Below, piece by piece: positions 16,768 to 25,892 of a DNA stretch of 37,417 nt. The stretch is from Pseudomonadales bacterium (lineage in GTDB: Bacteria > Pseudomonadota > Gammaproteobacteria > Pseudomonadales > Azotimanducaceae): NCBI GenBank assembly GCA_021295895.1, contig JAGWBM010000009.1, positions 1 through 37,417 on the forward strand, written 5' to 3'. Position numbers and translations under genes: made by a program. Position 1 is the stretch's first letter. The number at the start of each line of letters is the position of its first letter. The notes beneath the pieces are model-generated. The model was not told the DNA's origin. It did not search any database and saw nothing but the letters and a program-made list of their open reading frames with translations.

Positions 16768-17896
16768 CGGCGATCTCCGGCGCAGGTTCGGTACGTCGCT
16801 TGGGGGGTGGGCGACGGCGTTCGTAGTGCGCGCGCAGCGCCAGTGCGACAAGCGCGGAACAAACCAAGAGGCTGTTGCCGCCGAAGCTGACGAAGGGCAA
16901 CGTCAGACCCTTGGTCGGCAGCACACCGGTGTTCACGCCCACGTTGAATACCGTCTGCATCCCGAGCAGCAACGCAGCGCCATAGGCGACCATGCCGGCA
17001 AAAACCCGGCGTTCGGCCACCGCATCCCGCCCGATCCGGCAGATGCGCACCGTCAACACCACGAGCAGGGCCAGTACCGCCACCGCTCCGACCAAACCGA
17101 GCTCCTCGGCAATCACGGCATAGATGAAGTCGTTGTGGGGATAGGGCAGGTAGAACAGTTTCTGAACGCCCTCGCCGATGCCGAGGCCGAAGAATCCGCC
17201 GCTGCCAAAAGCGATCAGGGCCTGGGTGAGTTGGTACCCGCTGCCGAAAGGCGTCGCCCACGGGTCCAGGAATGTCATCAGGCGTTCCACGCGATAGGGC
17301 TGCACGACGGCAACCGCCGCCAACGCGACGCCGCCGAGGACAGCCAACAGCATGAAGTCGCGCAACCTCGCGCCACCAAGGAAGAGAATGCCACCGGTCA
17401 GCAGGGCAAGCAGCACGACACTTCCGAAGTCGGGCTGGCAGAGAATCAACACGAGGACGACCACGATCCAGCCGACGGGTCTGAGTAGCAACTGCCAGTG
17501 CGTGGACAAGGCGTCGCCCGCCCGCGCGACGCAACCGGCGAGGTACACCACCACCAGGAACTTCGCCGCTTCCGCAGGCTGAAGGCGGATGACACCCAAT
17601 TCCACCCAGCGCCTGCTGCCATTGATCTCCTGGGACACCCCGGGCACCAGGACCAAGGCACACAACACGACCGCGACTACCAGGCAGGGCACGTGGACGA
17701 TCTCCCACACCCGGAGCGGTATGCAGGCGACGCCCGCAACGACGATCAGAGAACCCAACACGAAGACGCCGTGCTTGGCCAGGTAGTAGCCGGAACCTCC
17801 CGGCAGCGAAGCCGTGGCGGAGGAGACCATGACGATTCCCACCACGACCAAAACCAGCCAAGCCGTCACCAGCGACAGGTCAATCCGGGCGATCAC
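16754..17896 (-). CDS. ftsW: Septal peptidoglycan glycosyltransferase FtsW
   Basis: A SEDS-family membrane glycosyltransferase that polymerises lipid II at the septum with FtsI; 380 residues and about ten membrane helices. Typical elements are NGSRRWVELGVIRLQPAEAAK, QPDFGS with the conserved Asp, YPHNDFIYAVIAEELG, and PTKGLTLPFVSFGGNS. The GTG at 17896 overlaps the murD stop by 4 bases (GTGA). The C-terminus ends in a basic, proline-rich cytoplasmic tail (RRRPPPKRRTEPAPE). Confidence 0.95.
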   Translation of the reverse strand: MIARIDLSLVTAWLVLVVVGIVMVSSATASLPGGSGYYLAKHGVFVLGSLIVVAGVACIPLRVWEIVHVPCLVVAVVLCALVLVPGVSQEINGSRRWVELGVIRLQPAEAAKFLVVVYLAGCVARAGDALSTHWQLLLRPVGWIVVVLVLILCQPDFGSVVLLALLTGGILFLGGARLRDFMLLAVLGGVALAAVAVVQPYRVERLMTFLDPWATPFGSGYQLTQALIAFGSGGFFGLGIGEGVQKLFYLPYPHNDFIYAVIAEELGLVGAVAVLALLVVLTVRICRIGRDAVAERRVFAGMVAYGAALLLGMQTVFNVGVNTGVLPTKGLTLPFVSFGGNSLLVCSALVALALRAHYERRRPPPKRRTEPAPEIADVVA

Positions 17897-19218
17897 GACG
17901 GCGACCTCCCGGACGCCCGTTGTCGCCCGTGCTCGAGCCGCTGGACCTGGGCCGCGAAGTCTTCACCACGCTCGTTGAAATCCGTATACATGTCGAAGCT
18001 GGCGCAGGCCGGCGACAGAATTACCGTGTCCCCGGCGTGCGCGGCGTCGTGCGCGGCCGCAACGGCCTCACTCATGTCGCCAACGCGCATCGCTGGAACG
18101 ACCTTGCCCAACACGGCGTCGATCTTGTCGGCGTCCCGCCCGATCAATACCAACCGGGATACGTGCCTGCGCACGGCGTCTGCAAGGGCCTCGAAGGAGG
18201 CACCCTTTGCATCCCCGCCCGCGATCAACACCAGGTTCCTCTCGCCGGTTCCGAAGCCGTCGAGAGCCGCCAGACAGGCACCCACGTTGGTCGCCTTCGA
18301 GTCGTCCACGTAGGACACGCCATCCACTTCCGCCACCAGGTACGAGCGGTGAGGCAAACCGCGGAACCCGGCCAGCGCGCCGATGTCGGCGTCGATACCC
18401 GCCTGGTGGGCAATCGCCGCCGCGGCCAACGCATTGAATCGATTGTGGCGCCCATTCAGGGCGAGAGCCTCGGCTTTCACCCGGCGTCCGCCTATCACCA
18501 ATTCGTCGTCCTCCAGGCACCAACCGGTCCCGCCGTTCAGGGCGATGGCGGGAACGGAGTCGTCCGGTCGGGTCCTCGGATCGTCGGCGTTGTAGACGGC
18601 CCGTTGCGCACCACCGTAGATACGGCGTTTGGCGGCCGCGTAGGTCGCGACGTCGGGATAACGATCGAGGTGGTCGGCACTGACATTCAATACGGCGCCA
18701 ACCGCGAGTCGCGGCCTGTCGAGCCGCTCCAACTGAAAGCTCGACAACTCCAGAACGTAGCCGTCCATGTCCTCCCCGAGAAGGTCGAGTGCCGGGGTTC
18801 CGAGATTGCCGCCCACGCCGACGTTGCGCCCCGCCGCCGCGAACAACTTGCCCACCAGCGTCGCTACCGTGCTCTTGCCGTTCGTGCCCGTGACACCGAC
18901 GACCGGTCGCCGCGCCGCACCGAGAAACAACTCGATGTCGCTCGTCACCGGGACTTTCGCCGCTCTCGCCGTGGCGACCAGTTCATGATCCATGGCAACG
19001 CCCGGACTCGCAACGACGCGTCTCGCCCGACCGAGTGCCTCGCGCCAACTCGTCGCGTCGACGATCTCGACATCCGGATACTCGCCGCGCACCGCGCCGA
19101 GGAACGGCGGCGCGTCCCGGGTGTCGAACGCCAACAGGCGTTCCCGGCCCGCAAGATGCCGGATACACGAGTACCCCGTGACGCCTAGGCCGATGATGAG
19201 CGTGGCGGGGTCGGTCAT
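17893..19218 (-). CDS. murD: UDP-N-acetylmuramoyl-L-alanine--D-glutamate ligase MurD
   Basis: Adds D-Glu to UDP-MurNAc-L-Ala. The 441-residue protein has the UMP-binding start [13 protein letters not shown], the ATP loop [13 protein letters not shown] (residues 111-117 for the core), [25 protein letters not shown], and the C-terminal [11 protein letters not shown] and [10 protein letters not shown] that are typical of MurD. The ATG at 19218 overlaps the mraY stop as ATGA; an open frame continuing upstream to 19572 is read-through of mraY in another frame. Confidence 0.96.
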   Translation of the reverse strand: MTDPATLIIGLGVTGYSCIRHLAGRERLLAFDTRDAPPFLGAVRGEYPDVEIVDATSWREALGRARRVVASPGVAMDHELVATARAAKVPVTSDIELFLGAARRPVVGVTGTNGKSTVATLVGKLFAAAGRNVGVGGNLGTPALDLLGEDMDGYVLELSSFQLERLDRPRLAVGAVLNVSADHLDRYPDVATYAAAKRRIYGGAQRAVYNADDPRTRPDDSVPAIALNGGTGWCLEDDELVIGGRRVKAEALALNGRHNRFNALAAAAIAHQAGIDADIGALAGFRGLPHRSYLVAEVDGVSYVDDSKATNVGACLAALDGFGTGERNLVLIAGGDAKGASFEALADAVRRHVSRLVLIGRDADKIDAVLGKVVPAMRVGDMSEAVAAAHDAAHAGDTVILSPACASFDMYTDFNERGEDFAAQVQRLEHGRQRASGRSPS

Positions 19219-20297
19219 CGCAGCTTCAACGTCGAGAGGCCGATCAGCACCAGGACCAGCGTGATGATCCACATTCGTACCGTCACCCGTGGTTCTGGCC
19301 AGCCGAGCAGTTCGAAGTGGTGGTGTATGGGCGCCATCCGGAAGATCCGCTTGCCGGTGAGCCGAAAGGAGATCACTTGCACGATCACCGAGACCGCCTC
19401 GACCACGAACAACCCGCCCATGATGAGCAACACGATTTCGTGCCGCACGATCACGGCCACGACACCGATCATGGCACCGAGAGCAAGCGCGCCCAAGTCT
19501 CCCATGATCACCTGGGCGGGGTAGGTGTTGAACCACAGGAACCCCAGGCCCGCACCGATCAGCGCACCGCACAGGACCGCGAGTTCCCCGGCCCCGGGAA
19601 TGTAGGGAATCTGCAGATAGTCCGCGAACAGGCTATTGCCCGCCAGGTAGGCAACGAGTCCAAGCGCCGACGCGACCATCACCGTCGGCAGGGTTGCCAG
19701 TCCATCCAGACCGTCGGTGAGGTTCACCGCATTACTCATGAACACGATCATGAGGTAGGTCAGAACGACGAAGCCCAAACCCAGCGGAATCGCGGCTTCC
19801 TTGAAGAACGGCACGATCAAGGCGATCTCCGCGGGCGTTTGTGCGGTCGTATAGAGCACGACCGCAGCGATGAATCCGAACACGGATTGCCAGAGGTACT
19901 TTTTGCCCGCCGACAGGCCTCGCGAGCTCTTCTCGGTGATCTTGAGATAGTCGTCCATCCAGCCGACGCCACCGAAGCACACGAGGACGCCCAGAACGAT
20001 CCACACGTAGCGGTTCGAGAGGTCGCACCACAACAGGGCCGCGGCGACGATCGACACGAGGATCAGCGCACCACCCATGGTTGGCGTGCCGGCTTTCTCG
20101 AGATGCGTCTCGGGTCCGACGTCCCGAACGACCTGGCCGATCTGGTAGTGGGAGAGCTTCCTGATCATCGTCGGTCCCACGAGCAGCGAGATCAGGAGCG
20201 CGGTCATCGTGCTGACCACGGTTCGGAACGTCAGGTACTGAAAAACGCCGAACCCGCTGACGTAGGCAGCGAGGTACTCGGTGAACCACAGCATCAT
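19215..20297 (-). CDS. mraY: Phospho-N-acetylmuramoyl-pentapeptide-transferase MraY
   Basis: Makes lipid I by moving phospho-MurNAc-pentapeptide to undecaprenyl phosphate. The 360-residue protein has ten predicted membrane helices and the family motifs [18 protein letters not shown] (catalytic Asp pair), [14 protein letters not shown], and [21 protein letters not shown] near the end. It overlaps murE by 4 bases (ATGA), with no murF between, and overlaps murD by 4 bases. Confidence 0.97.
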   Translation of the reverse strand: MMLWFTEYLAAYVSGFGVFQYLTFRTVVSTMTALLISLLVGPTMIRKLSHYQIGQVVRDVGPETHLEKAGTPTMGGALILVSIVAAALLWCDLSNRYVWIVLGVLVCFGGVGWMDDYLKITEKSSRGLSAGKKYLWQSVFGFIAAVVLYTTAQTPAEIALIVPFFKEAAIPLGLGFVVLTYLMIVFMSNAVNLTDGLDGLATLPTVMVASALGLVAYLAGNSLFADYLQIPYIPGAGELAVLCGALIGAGLGFLWFNTYPAQVIMGDLGALALGAMIGVVAVIVRHEIVLLIMGGLFVVEAVSVIVQVISFRLTGKRIFRMAPIHHHFELLGWPEPRVTVRMWIITLVLVLIGLSTLKLR

Positions 20298-21799
20298 GGT
20301 CGGTCTCCCCTTTCTGCCGAAGCCGAAACGTGACGCCAGCGCTCAGAACGTCCGGCACCGGGTGCCGCCAAGCGATGGTGAAGCAACTCGGCGACGGTTC
20401 CCGTATCGCTCCACGGCAAACGCCGACCATCGATCTCCTGGTAGTCTTCGTGGCCCTTGCCCGCAATCAGCACAACGTCGCAAGCCCCGGCATGATCCAA
20501 GGCCACCCCGATGGCTTCGCGACGGTCCGAGATTCGCAACACCGCGCCCGGATTGTCGAAACCCGCCATCACGTCGTCGAGAATCCTCTCCGGCGATTCG
20601 GAGCGCGGGTTGTCGGTGGTTGCCACGACGACGTCGGCACCCGACTCCGCCGCTCGCGCCATCAGCGGACGCTTGCCCCGATCGCGATCACCGCCGCAGC
20701 CGAACACGGTGATGATACGTCCGCTTCCCACGTGCGAACGGACGGCCGCGAGCACCGCGTTGAGCCCTTCGGGTGTATGGGCGTAGTCCACGAACACCAT
20801 CGGCCGCGCTGCGACCGCCTGCATCCGGCCCGGCACGCCAGGCAGTTCGTTCATGACGTCGACCACGTCGTCCAAAGGATCGCCAAGTGCGCAACACGCG
20901 GCCAACACGCAGGCGGCGTTGTACACCGAGAACTCGCCGAAAAACGCGGCAAGGTCGAATGAACGCTGGCCCCACGGCGTTATCCAGGTGCCGTGGACGC
21001 CGCCCCGGTGAAAGCCCAGGTCCGTCCAGCGCAAGGCACCCGTCCGGCCGACGCCCACGACGTCCATCCGGCCGGCTGCGCTCGCGGCAATCGCGGCACC
21101 GGCTGGATCGTCGATGTTGACAACCGCTACGCGGAGCCGACGTTCGAAGAGCTTGCGTTTGGCTGCCGCATAGCGAGACATCGTCCCGTGGTAGTCGAGA
21201 TGGTCTCGACTCAGGTTGGTGAAAACGCCCACGTCGACATCCACCGCGTCGAGACGGGCCTGGTCCAACGCGTGCGAACTCGCCTCGATCGCCACGCGAG
21301 AGATACCAAGGTCGGCAAGCGTCCGAAGCCGCCCCTGCAAGACCAACGGATCCTCCGTGGTTAGCATTGACGGGCCCAAGTCCGGCGGCATGCCCCACCC
21401 CAACGTGCCGACATAGCCCGTCGTCTCGCCCGCACGCCCGATACGCGCGATGTTGTACGCCACCGTGGTCTTGCCGTTGGTACCCGTGACGCCGACGATG
21501 TCGAGGGCTCGGCTCGGCGAATCATAGAAACGTGCACCGAGCGTGCCGGGGTTCTGCACGATGTCCGGTGCCACGATGTTCGGGACCGGCGTGTCCACCA
21601 CTCGTTCGGAGACAACGGCGATGGCGCCGGCGTCTACGGCATCCGCAACGAAGTCATGGCCGTCGAAGACGTTCCCGCGGCGCGCCACGTAGAGGTCGCC
21701 CGGCTGCACGCGGCGCGAATCCGAGGCGATACCCGAAACCTCCAAGCCGGGCGCTTTCCCGTCGTCCAACAAGCGGCGCAAGTCCATCGCACGCGTCAT
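20294..21799 (-). CDS. murE: UDP-N-acetylmuramoyl-L-alanyl-D-glutamate--2,6-diaminopimelate ligase MurE
   Basis: Adds the third stem residue. The 501-residue protein has [14 protein letters not shown] at the substrate domain, the ATP loop [13 protein letters not shown] (residues 106-112), [27 protein letters not shown], and DNPRSE at residues 396-401. DNPR is the signature of meso-diaminopimelate-specific MurE (lysine enzymes differ), so the peptidoglycan is of the usual Gram-negative kind. It ends normally with no fused MurF domain. The start overlaps ftsI by 4 bases. Confidence 0.96.
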   Translation of the reverse strand: MTRAMDLRRLLDDGKAPGLEVSGIASDSRRVQPGDLYVARRGNVFDGHDFVADAVDAGAIAVVSERVVDTPVPNIVAPDIVQNPGTLGARFYDSPSRALDIVGVTGTNGKTTVAYNIARIGRAGETTGYVGTLGWGMPPDLGPSMLTTEDPLVLQGRLRTLADLGISRVAIEASSHALDQARLDAVDVDVGVFTNLSRDHLDYHGTMSRYAAAKRKLFERRLRVAVVNIDDPAGAAIAASAAGRMDVVGVGRTGALRWTDLGFHRGGVHGTWITPWGQRSFDLAAFFGEFSVYNAACVLAACCALGDPLDDVVDVMNELPGVPGRMQAVAARPMVFVDYAHTPEGLNAVLAAVRSHVGSGRIITVFGCGGDRDRGKRPLMARAAESGADVVVATTDNPRSESPERILDDVMAGFDNPGAVLRISDRREAIGVALDHAGACDVVLIAGKGHEDYQEIDGRRLPWSDTGTVAELLHHRLAAPGAGRSERWRHVSASAERGDRP

Positions 21800-23658
21800 G
21801 TGGGACGCTCCGGCTTTCGACGGCCCTGAACCGAAGCCAAGCTGCCGCCCATCGGGGGAACACCCAGTATCCGCAGGGCTCTCTCGGCTACCGCGCCAAA
21901 GACCGGCGCGGCGACGGCTCCGCCGCCGATACCGGCACCCCGAGGCTCGTTGATGACCACGACGAGCACGATCCGGGGCTCGACGGCGGGCGCGAATCCC
22001 GCGAAGAAGGCGACATGGGCCCGCTCGTCGTAGGCGCCGAAGTTGACCTTCCGCGCCGTCCCGGTCTTGCCCGCGGCGGTATAGCTCGCCGGTCGTGCCT
22101 TGGGCGCCGTCCCGCCAAGTGCGAGGACGCCGCGCATCATCTCGCCCACTGCCTCGACGTCCCGTCGGGCGAATACGGGTTGGCTGCTGGCCCGAACCCG
22201 CAGGTCGTTCCGAAGTATGGTCAGGTCCGTTCTGATGCCGTCGTTGGCGATCATCAGGTAGGCCCGCGCGATTTGCATTGGTGTGACCATCACGCCGTAT
22301 CCGTAGGCCAGGGTCGCCCGTCCAATGGGTTTGTCGAGATCGGCCGCGGACAGCAGCCCGATATCCTCCCCGGGCAGATCGCAGCCGGTGTAGTCGCCGA
22401 AGCCCGCCCGTTGGAACGCATCGAACACGGCAAGCTCGGGCATGGCGAGCGCCATCTTCGAAATGGCGACCTGACTCGATTTGGCCAGCGCCGTGGAGAC
22501 GGTTATCCGTCCCCGGTTGGAGGGATCCTCGATGGTCTTGCCCGCGATCCGCAGAAAGCCGGGATGCGTGTCGATCTCGGTTTCGGGGGTGTACATGCCC
22601 GATTCCAAGGCCGCGAGCACCGTCAGTGGTTTGACGGTGGACCCCGGTTCGTAGAGATCCGCGATCGCGCGGTTGCGCACGCCGTGAACGCCGCGGCTGC
22701 GCCAGGCGTTGGGATTGAATGACGGTTGGTTCGCCAGCGCAAGCACCTCGCCGCTGTCGGCATCGAGCATGACCAGGGAACCCGACGTCGCGCGGTTCCG
22801 CTCCACCGCGGTCTTCAGTTCGCGGTAGGCGACGTACTGCAGGCGCAGATCGAGGGCTAGGTCGACATCCCGCCCGAACTTCGGTGCGCGCAGGTAGTCC
22901 AGGTCCCGGACGTAGTCCAGGTCCTTTACCGTGCCACCCCTGCGGTCTCGCAATACGCGTTTGGCGCCGGGCGCACCCGCCAGGTATTCGTCAAAGGCCA
23001 ATTCCACCCCTTCCTGGCCCACGTCGTCGATATTCGTACGGCCGACCAGGTGGGCCGTGGACTCCCCGGCAGGGTAGAAACGGTGGTATTCGCGGCCGAT
23101 CCGCACGCCCTCTATCTGCGCCTCGGTCACACGACGGACGATGTTCGGCGGCAACCGCCGAGCGAGGTAAGCGAAGCGCTTCGACCCGGAACGGTAGCGT
23201 TGTTCGACAACCTCGGGAGTCTGGTCCAAGACGTTGGCGAGGCGTTGGATGTCCGACACCGTCAACGTGGTCTGCTGAGGGTCGACCCAGGCGTAGCCCA
23301 TGGGGGCGCTTACCGCCAGCGGCTCGCCGTTGCGGTCGAAGATCATGCCGCGGTGAACCGGTATCGTGACCTCGCGAACGGAACGCGCCTCGCCTTGCTC
23401 CTTGAGGAAGTCCCGTTCCGTGACGGCGAGATAGCCCGTTCGACCGGCAAGACAAACGAAACCAGCCAGGAACAGCAGCACGACGGCGCCATGGCGATCG
23501 GCGGGGGAATTGTCTGCTCGCGATGAACGACCCTTGTGCAACGCGCCGCTGGCACCCGCCACCCTGCCCGGTCCCTCGAAGGGCGACTTGCGTTTGGTCC
23601 GTCGGGGGGAACCCGTTCTGCCGGTGGGTCTGTCGCGACGGGGGCGACGCCTGTTCAT
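21796..23658 (-). CDS. ftsI: Septal peptidoglycan transpeptidase FtsI (PBP3)
   Basis: The septal class B penicillin-binding protein, 620 residues. It has a long Arg/Lys-rich cytoplasmic tail (about 55 residues), one membrane helix (about 58-75), the pedestal with RGMIFDRNGEPLAVS, and a transpeptidase domain with nucleophile Ser340 and Lys343 in EPGSTVKP and Lys531-Thr-Gly in AAGKTGTA. The second motif, usually Ser-x-Asn, reads Ser394-Ser395-Gln396 (KSSQVAISKMALAMP). It overlaps both ftsL and murE by 4 bases. Confidence 0.96.
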   Translation of the reverse strand: MNRRRPRRDRPTGRTGSPRRTKRKSPFEGPGRVAGASGALHKGRSSRADNSPADRHGAVVLLFLAGFVCLAGRTGYLAVTERDFLKEQGEARSVREVTIPVHRGMIFDRNGEPLAVSAPMGYAWVDPQQTTLTVSDIQRLANVLDQTPEVVEQRYRSGSKRFAYLARRLPPNIVRRVTEAQIEGVRIGREYHRFYPAGESTAHLVGRTNIDDVGQEGVELAFDEYLAGAPGAKRVLRDRRGGTVKDLDYVRDLDYLRAPKFGRDVDLALDLRLQYVAYRELKTAVERNRATSGSLVMLDADSGEVLALANQPSFNPNAWRSRGVHGVRNRAIADLYEPGSTVKPLTVLAALESGMYTPETEIDTHPGFLRIAGKTIEDPSNRGRITVSTALAKSSQVAISKMALAMPELAVFDAFQRAGFGDYTGCDLPGEDIGLLSAADLDKPIGRATLAYGYGVMVTPMQIARAYLMIANDGIRTDLTILRNDLRVRASSQPVFARRDVEAVGEMMRGVLALGGTAPKARPASYTAAGKTGTARKVNFGAYDERAHVAFFAGFAPAVEPRIVLVVVINEPRGAGIGGGAVAAPVFGAVAERALRILGVPPMGGSLASVQGRRKPERPT

Positions 23659-23936
23659 CGTTCCACCCGCCGAACCTGTTCCGGAAACCGCATGTTGAGG
23701 TCGTCGGTGGCGACGCTTTCGATGTTCAGGTAGCTCTCCAACGTCGCCTGCTCGAGCAGCAGCAGGCGATACTCGGCCAGCAGGCGATCCTGGACCTCCT
23801 GGTTCGTCGACAAGCGTTGGAACAGATCACGCATCTCGCCGGACTGGCGTGCCGTCTGAATGCCCGTGACGGCAATGCCTGCCCACGTGGCGATGCCGAC
23901 CAGCATCCAAAATCCGCCTCGCGTCGGTCGTTTCAC
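23655..23936 (-). CDS. ftsL: Cell division protein FtsL
   Basis: A 93-residue bitopic division protein: a basic N-terminus (MKRPTRGG), one membrane helix (about residues 9-26), then a periplasmic coiled coil (MRDLFQRLSTNQEVQDRLLAEYRLLLLEQATLE, shown here only to name its hydrophobic spacing) and a FtsL-type tail MRFPEQVRRVER. Identification rests on this shape and on its place between rsmH and ftsI, each overlapped by 4 bases. It works with FtsB and FtsQ to activate FtsWI. Confidence 0.92.
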   Translation of the reverse strand: MKRPTRGGFWMLVGIATWAGIAVTGIQTARQSGEMRDLFQRLSTNQEVQDRLLAEYRLLLLEQATLESYLNIESVATDDLNMRFPEQVRRVER

Positions 23937-24934
23937 GCGGCCGCTCCCTTGGTTTGGGACGCCAGGGCCAAGGCGTTCTCAGCCGGTCTCAGCTTTTCGA
24001 CGGCCTGCAGAAGCGCGCTGCGTGCGCGTGGATTCCGGCCGATCTCCACCGCACAAGGACGCAGACCCTTGCCGACCGCGTCGATCCGGCGCGCCGCGGG
24101 TTCCGGATCGTGGCGAACCGGCAAACGCCGGGGTAGCTTCGGTCCCTCGACCCAGTGCCGGAACCGGCGCCGCACGAGTCGGTGCTCGAGGCCATGAAAC
24201 GTGAGGACGGCCAGGCGGCCGCCGGTTTTCAGGGCGTCGAAGCCTGCGTCGAGCCCACGGTCGAGTTCGCCCAGTTCGTCGTTGATGTGGATGCGGACGG
24301 CCTGGAAGACGCGCGCACAAGCCGTGGTGGCCGGCCGGCTACCCGGAACGGCTCGGGTTACAACTTCGGTTAGGTCTGTCGTGGTCTTGAGTGGTCGCGC
24401 GGCGACGATCGCCCTCGCAACCCGGCGAGCATGGCGTTCCTCGCCATAGCGACGGATCACGGCGGCGAGATCCTCCACCTTGGCGTCGTTCAGCCAAGCC
24501 CCCGCGGTCAACGCGTCGCGCCGGTCCATGCGCATGTCGAGGGGTCCGGGCGCCGAAAAGCTGAAACCGCGTCCGGCTTCGTCTAGCTGCGGCGAGGACA
24601 TGCCCACGTCGAACATCACGCCGGACGGTGCGCCCAGTGCGCCGTCGTCGCCGTCCCCGAGGTAATCCCTTAGCAAACTGAACCTGCCGTGCCGAGCCCG
24701 GATCCGGGAATCCGCCTTCGCGAGGCGGCGAGCGCTTTCATAGGCATCCACGTCACGGTCAATGGCCAAGAGCCGTCCAGCCGACGACAGTTCCGCGAGG
24801 AGACCCCGCGAGTGGCCACCTCGCCCGAAAGTCGCGTCCACGTAGAATCCATCGCGGTCTACGGCAAGCGCCATCACCATTTCCTCAAGCATCACCGGCG
24901 CGTGCGCCGTTTCGCCATCTCGATCCATGGGCAT
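23933..24934 (-). CDS. rsmH: 16S rRNA (cytosine(1402)-N(4))-methyltransferase RsmH
   Basis: Methylates C1402 of 16S rRNA. The 333-residue protein shows HAPVMLEEMV, the SAM loop DATFGRGGHSRGLL, FDVGMSSPQLDEAGRGFSF, LDMRMD, and a C-terminal FHGLEHRLVRRRFRHW. The start is unsure: ATGs at 24934 and 24928 both give normal N-termini, and the frame is open back to a TTG at 25033. I chose 24934. A 7-base-pair hairpin (24936-24954) lies directly before these ATGs and covers the region where the ribosome site should be. Confidence 0.93.
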   Translation of the reverse strand: MPMDRDGETAHAPVMLEEMVMALAVDRDGFYVDATFGRGGHSRGLLAELSSAGRLLAIDRDVDAYESARRLAKADSRIRARHGRFSLLRDYLGDGDDGALGAPSGVMFDVGMSSPQLDEAGRGFSFSAPGPLDMRMDRRDALTAGAWLNDAKVEDLAAVIRRYGEERHARRVARAIVAARPLKTTTDLTEVVTRAVPGSRPATTACARVFQAVRIHINDELGELDRGLDAGFDALKTGGRLAVLTFHGLEHRLVRRRFRHWVEGPKLPRRLPVRHDPEPAARRIDAVGKGLRPCAVEIGRNPRARSALLQAVEKLRPAENALALASQTKGAAA

Positions 24935-24935
24935 C

Positions 24936-24954
24936 GATCCCGGATAGCGGGATC
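24936..24954 (-). promoter_or_regulatory. Hairpin over the rsmH ribosome-binding region
   Basis: GATCCCG and CGGGATC pair perfectly across a 5-base loop (CTATC on the minus strand). The 3' arm supplies the only Shine-Dalgarno-like bases (GGGAT) ahead of rsmH and ends one base before the ATG at 24934, so in mRNA it could limit rsmH translation. This is a structural reading only. Confidence 0.35.
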
Positions 24955-25040
24955 TCCATCCTCTCAAGCCACCTTTTGCAGCGCTCCCCTCCTCCAGGCG
25001 GTCGGACAAATTCCCGTTCGGTTCCCCGATCAAACGGTCT

Positions 25041-25511
25041 CTACAATCGAATGTCGGCTAGCTGAATATCGGCTAGCTCCTTGAGACTCTCGAAGGCCTC
25101 GTTGCCCTGGCTCCTCCAAAGGGGCATTTCGGCGTTGAGAATCTCCTCGCTCCAGAGTTCGAGCTTGTTCGGTTGGCCCATCACCATGACCGAGCGGTCG
25201 ATTTCCGCGTAGTTGCGCAGGATCGGGGGAATCAATACGCGACCGCTGTTGTCCAGCTCGACGTCGGTCGCGAAGCCCACGATCATGCGTTGCAGTTGGC
25301 GCACGGCCGGACGTAGGTTGGACAAACGCTCGAGCCCGTTCTCGACAGCCGTCCATTCGCCATCGGGATACAGCAACAGGCATTTGTCCTGACGGTCGAT
25401 CGTGATCACCAGCTTGCCGTCGGACCTCGATCTCAACGCATCGCGAAACCGCGTTGGCATGGCGAACCGACCGCGATCGTCCAGACTTGCCTTCGATATC
25501 CCTCGAAACAT
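25041..25511 (-). CDS. mraZ: Transcriptional regulator / first dcw gene product MraZ
   Basis: A DNA-binding protein of the double AbrB-like fold that represses the dcw operon in E. coli. The 156-residue product has both repeats: KASLDDRGRFAMPTRFRDAL near the start and ELDNSGRVLIPPILRNYAEI in the middle. The ATG at 25511 follows AGAGG by about 7 bases. The very C-terminus carries a 5-residue duplication (LADIQ/LADIR). A promoter and a set of TGGGA-type repeats upstream fit autoregulation. rsmH starts 106 bases downstream. Confidence 0.95.
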   Translation of the reverse strand: MFRGISKASLDDRGRFAMPTRFRDALRSRSDGKLVITIDRQDKCLLLYPDGEWTAVENGLERLSNLRPAVRQLQRMIVGFATDVELDNSGRVLIPPILRNYAEIDRSVMVMGQPNKLELWSEEILNAEMPLWRSQGNEAFESLKELADIQLADIRL

Positions 25512-25603
25512 GGGCGCCTCTCGAGCTTACGCGTCGGCTTCGATCCAGGTGTGGGTGGTCGTCCCTGACCCTTGCCACTTCCATGTTCAACCTAACCCGA
25601 TCT

Positions 25604-25638
25604 ACTCACAAATTCCCACAATCTCCCATAAGTTCCCC
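25604..25638 (-). promoter_or_regulatory. MraZ operator: TGGGA-type repeats with 10-base spacing
   Basis: On the minus strand, GGGGA, TGGGA, TGGGA and TGAGT occur exactly 10 bases apart (first bases at 25638, 25628, 25618 and 25608). MraZ is known to bind direct TGGGN-type repeats separated by 5 bases in the promoter region of its own operon. The two central units are perfect and the outer two are degenerate. They begin 3 bases after the predicted -10. Confidence 0.8.
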
Positions 25639-25640
25639 GG

Positions 25641-25669
25641 ACGTTACCCCCCGTCGATTGCGACGTCAA
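25641..25669 (-). promoter_or_regulatory. Promoter of the dcw cluster (Pmra)
   Basis: On the minus strand, TTGACG (25664-25669) and TAACGT (25641-25646) are 17 bases apart. The -35 matches consensus at 5 of 6 positions; the -10 is weak. The start point would fall within the MraZ repeats, leaving about 120 bases of leader before mraZ. Confidence 0.5.
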
Positions 25670-25731
25670 CAACTTTTCGTCCACGAATTTACGAAGCGCC
25701 GTGGCAACAACCGGGCGCAGACCAGCCAGGT

Positions 25732-25758
25732 CGTAGGGGACGGGCTTGTCCCGTCCCG
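25732..25758 (+). repeat. Intergenic palindromic GC-rich repeat, copy 6
   Basis: CGTAGGGGACGGGCTTG followed by TCCCGTCCCG. This copy matches the consensus completely and serves as the reference for the family. It lies upstream of the dcw promoter and downstream of the YejA-like gene. Confidence 0.8.
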
Positions 25759-25892
25759 TTGCCGAGGTACCCGGGGCGTCCGACACGGGCGACCGCGCGC
25801 CCCGGCGGCGCGTTGGGGTGAGGCCGACGAAGGCCGAACAGCCCACCGCACACTCGCGTCGTCGACCCGGGGAGCCCCGGGTGCGGCCGGGG

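Larger units (their letters stand above)
25512..25892. other. 381-base gap between the YejA-like gene and mraZ
   Basis: From right to left it holds about 130 bases of GC-rich sequence with inverted repeats behind the YejA-like stop, palindromic repeat copy 6 (25732-25758), the AT-richer Pmra promoter, the MraZ operator, and the mraZ leader. I see no gene here. Confidence 0.6.

Noticed and set aside
17920-20333. Long plus-strand frames (17920-19188 and 19317-20333) opposite murD and mraY
   Set aside because: They are antisense to well-conserved genes, rich in Arg and His, and have no recognisable motifs.
20294-21799. MurE-MurF fusion explaining the missing murF
   Set aside because: The gene encodes only 501 residues with a single Mur-ligase set of motifs, the normal MurE length.
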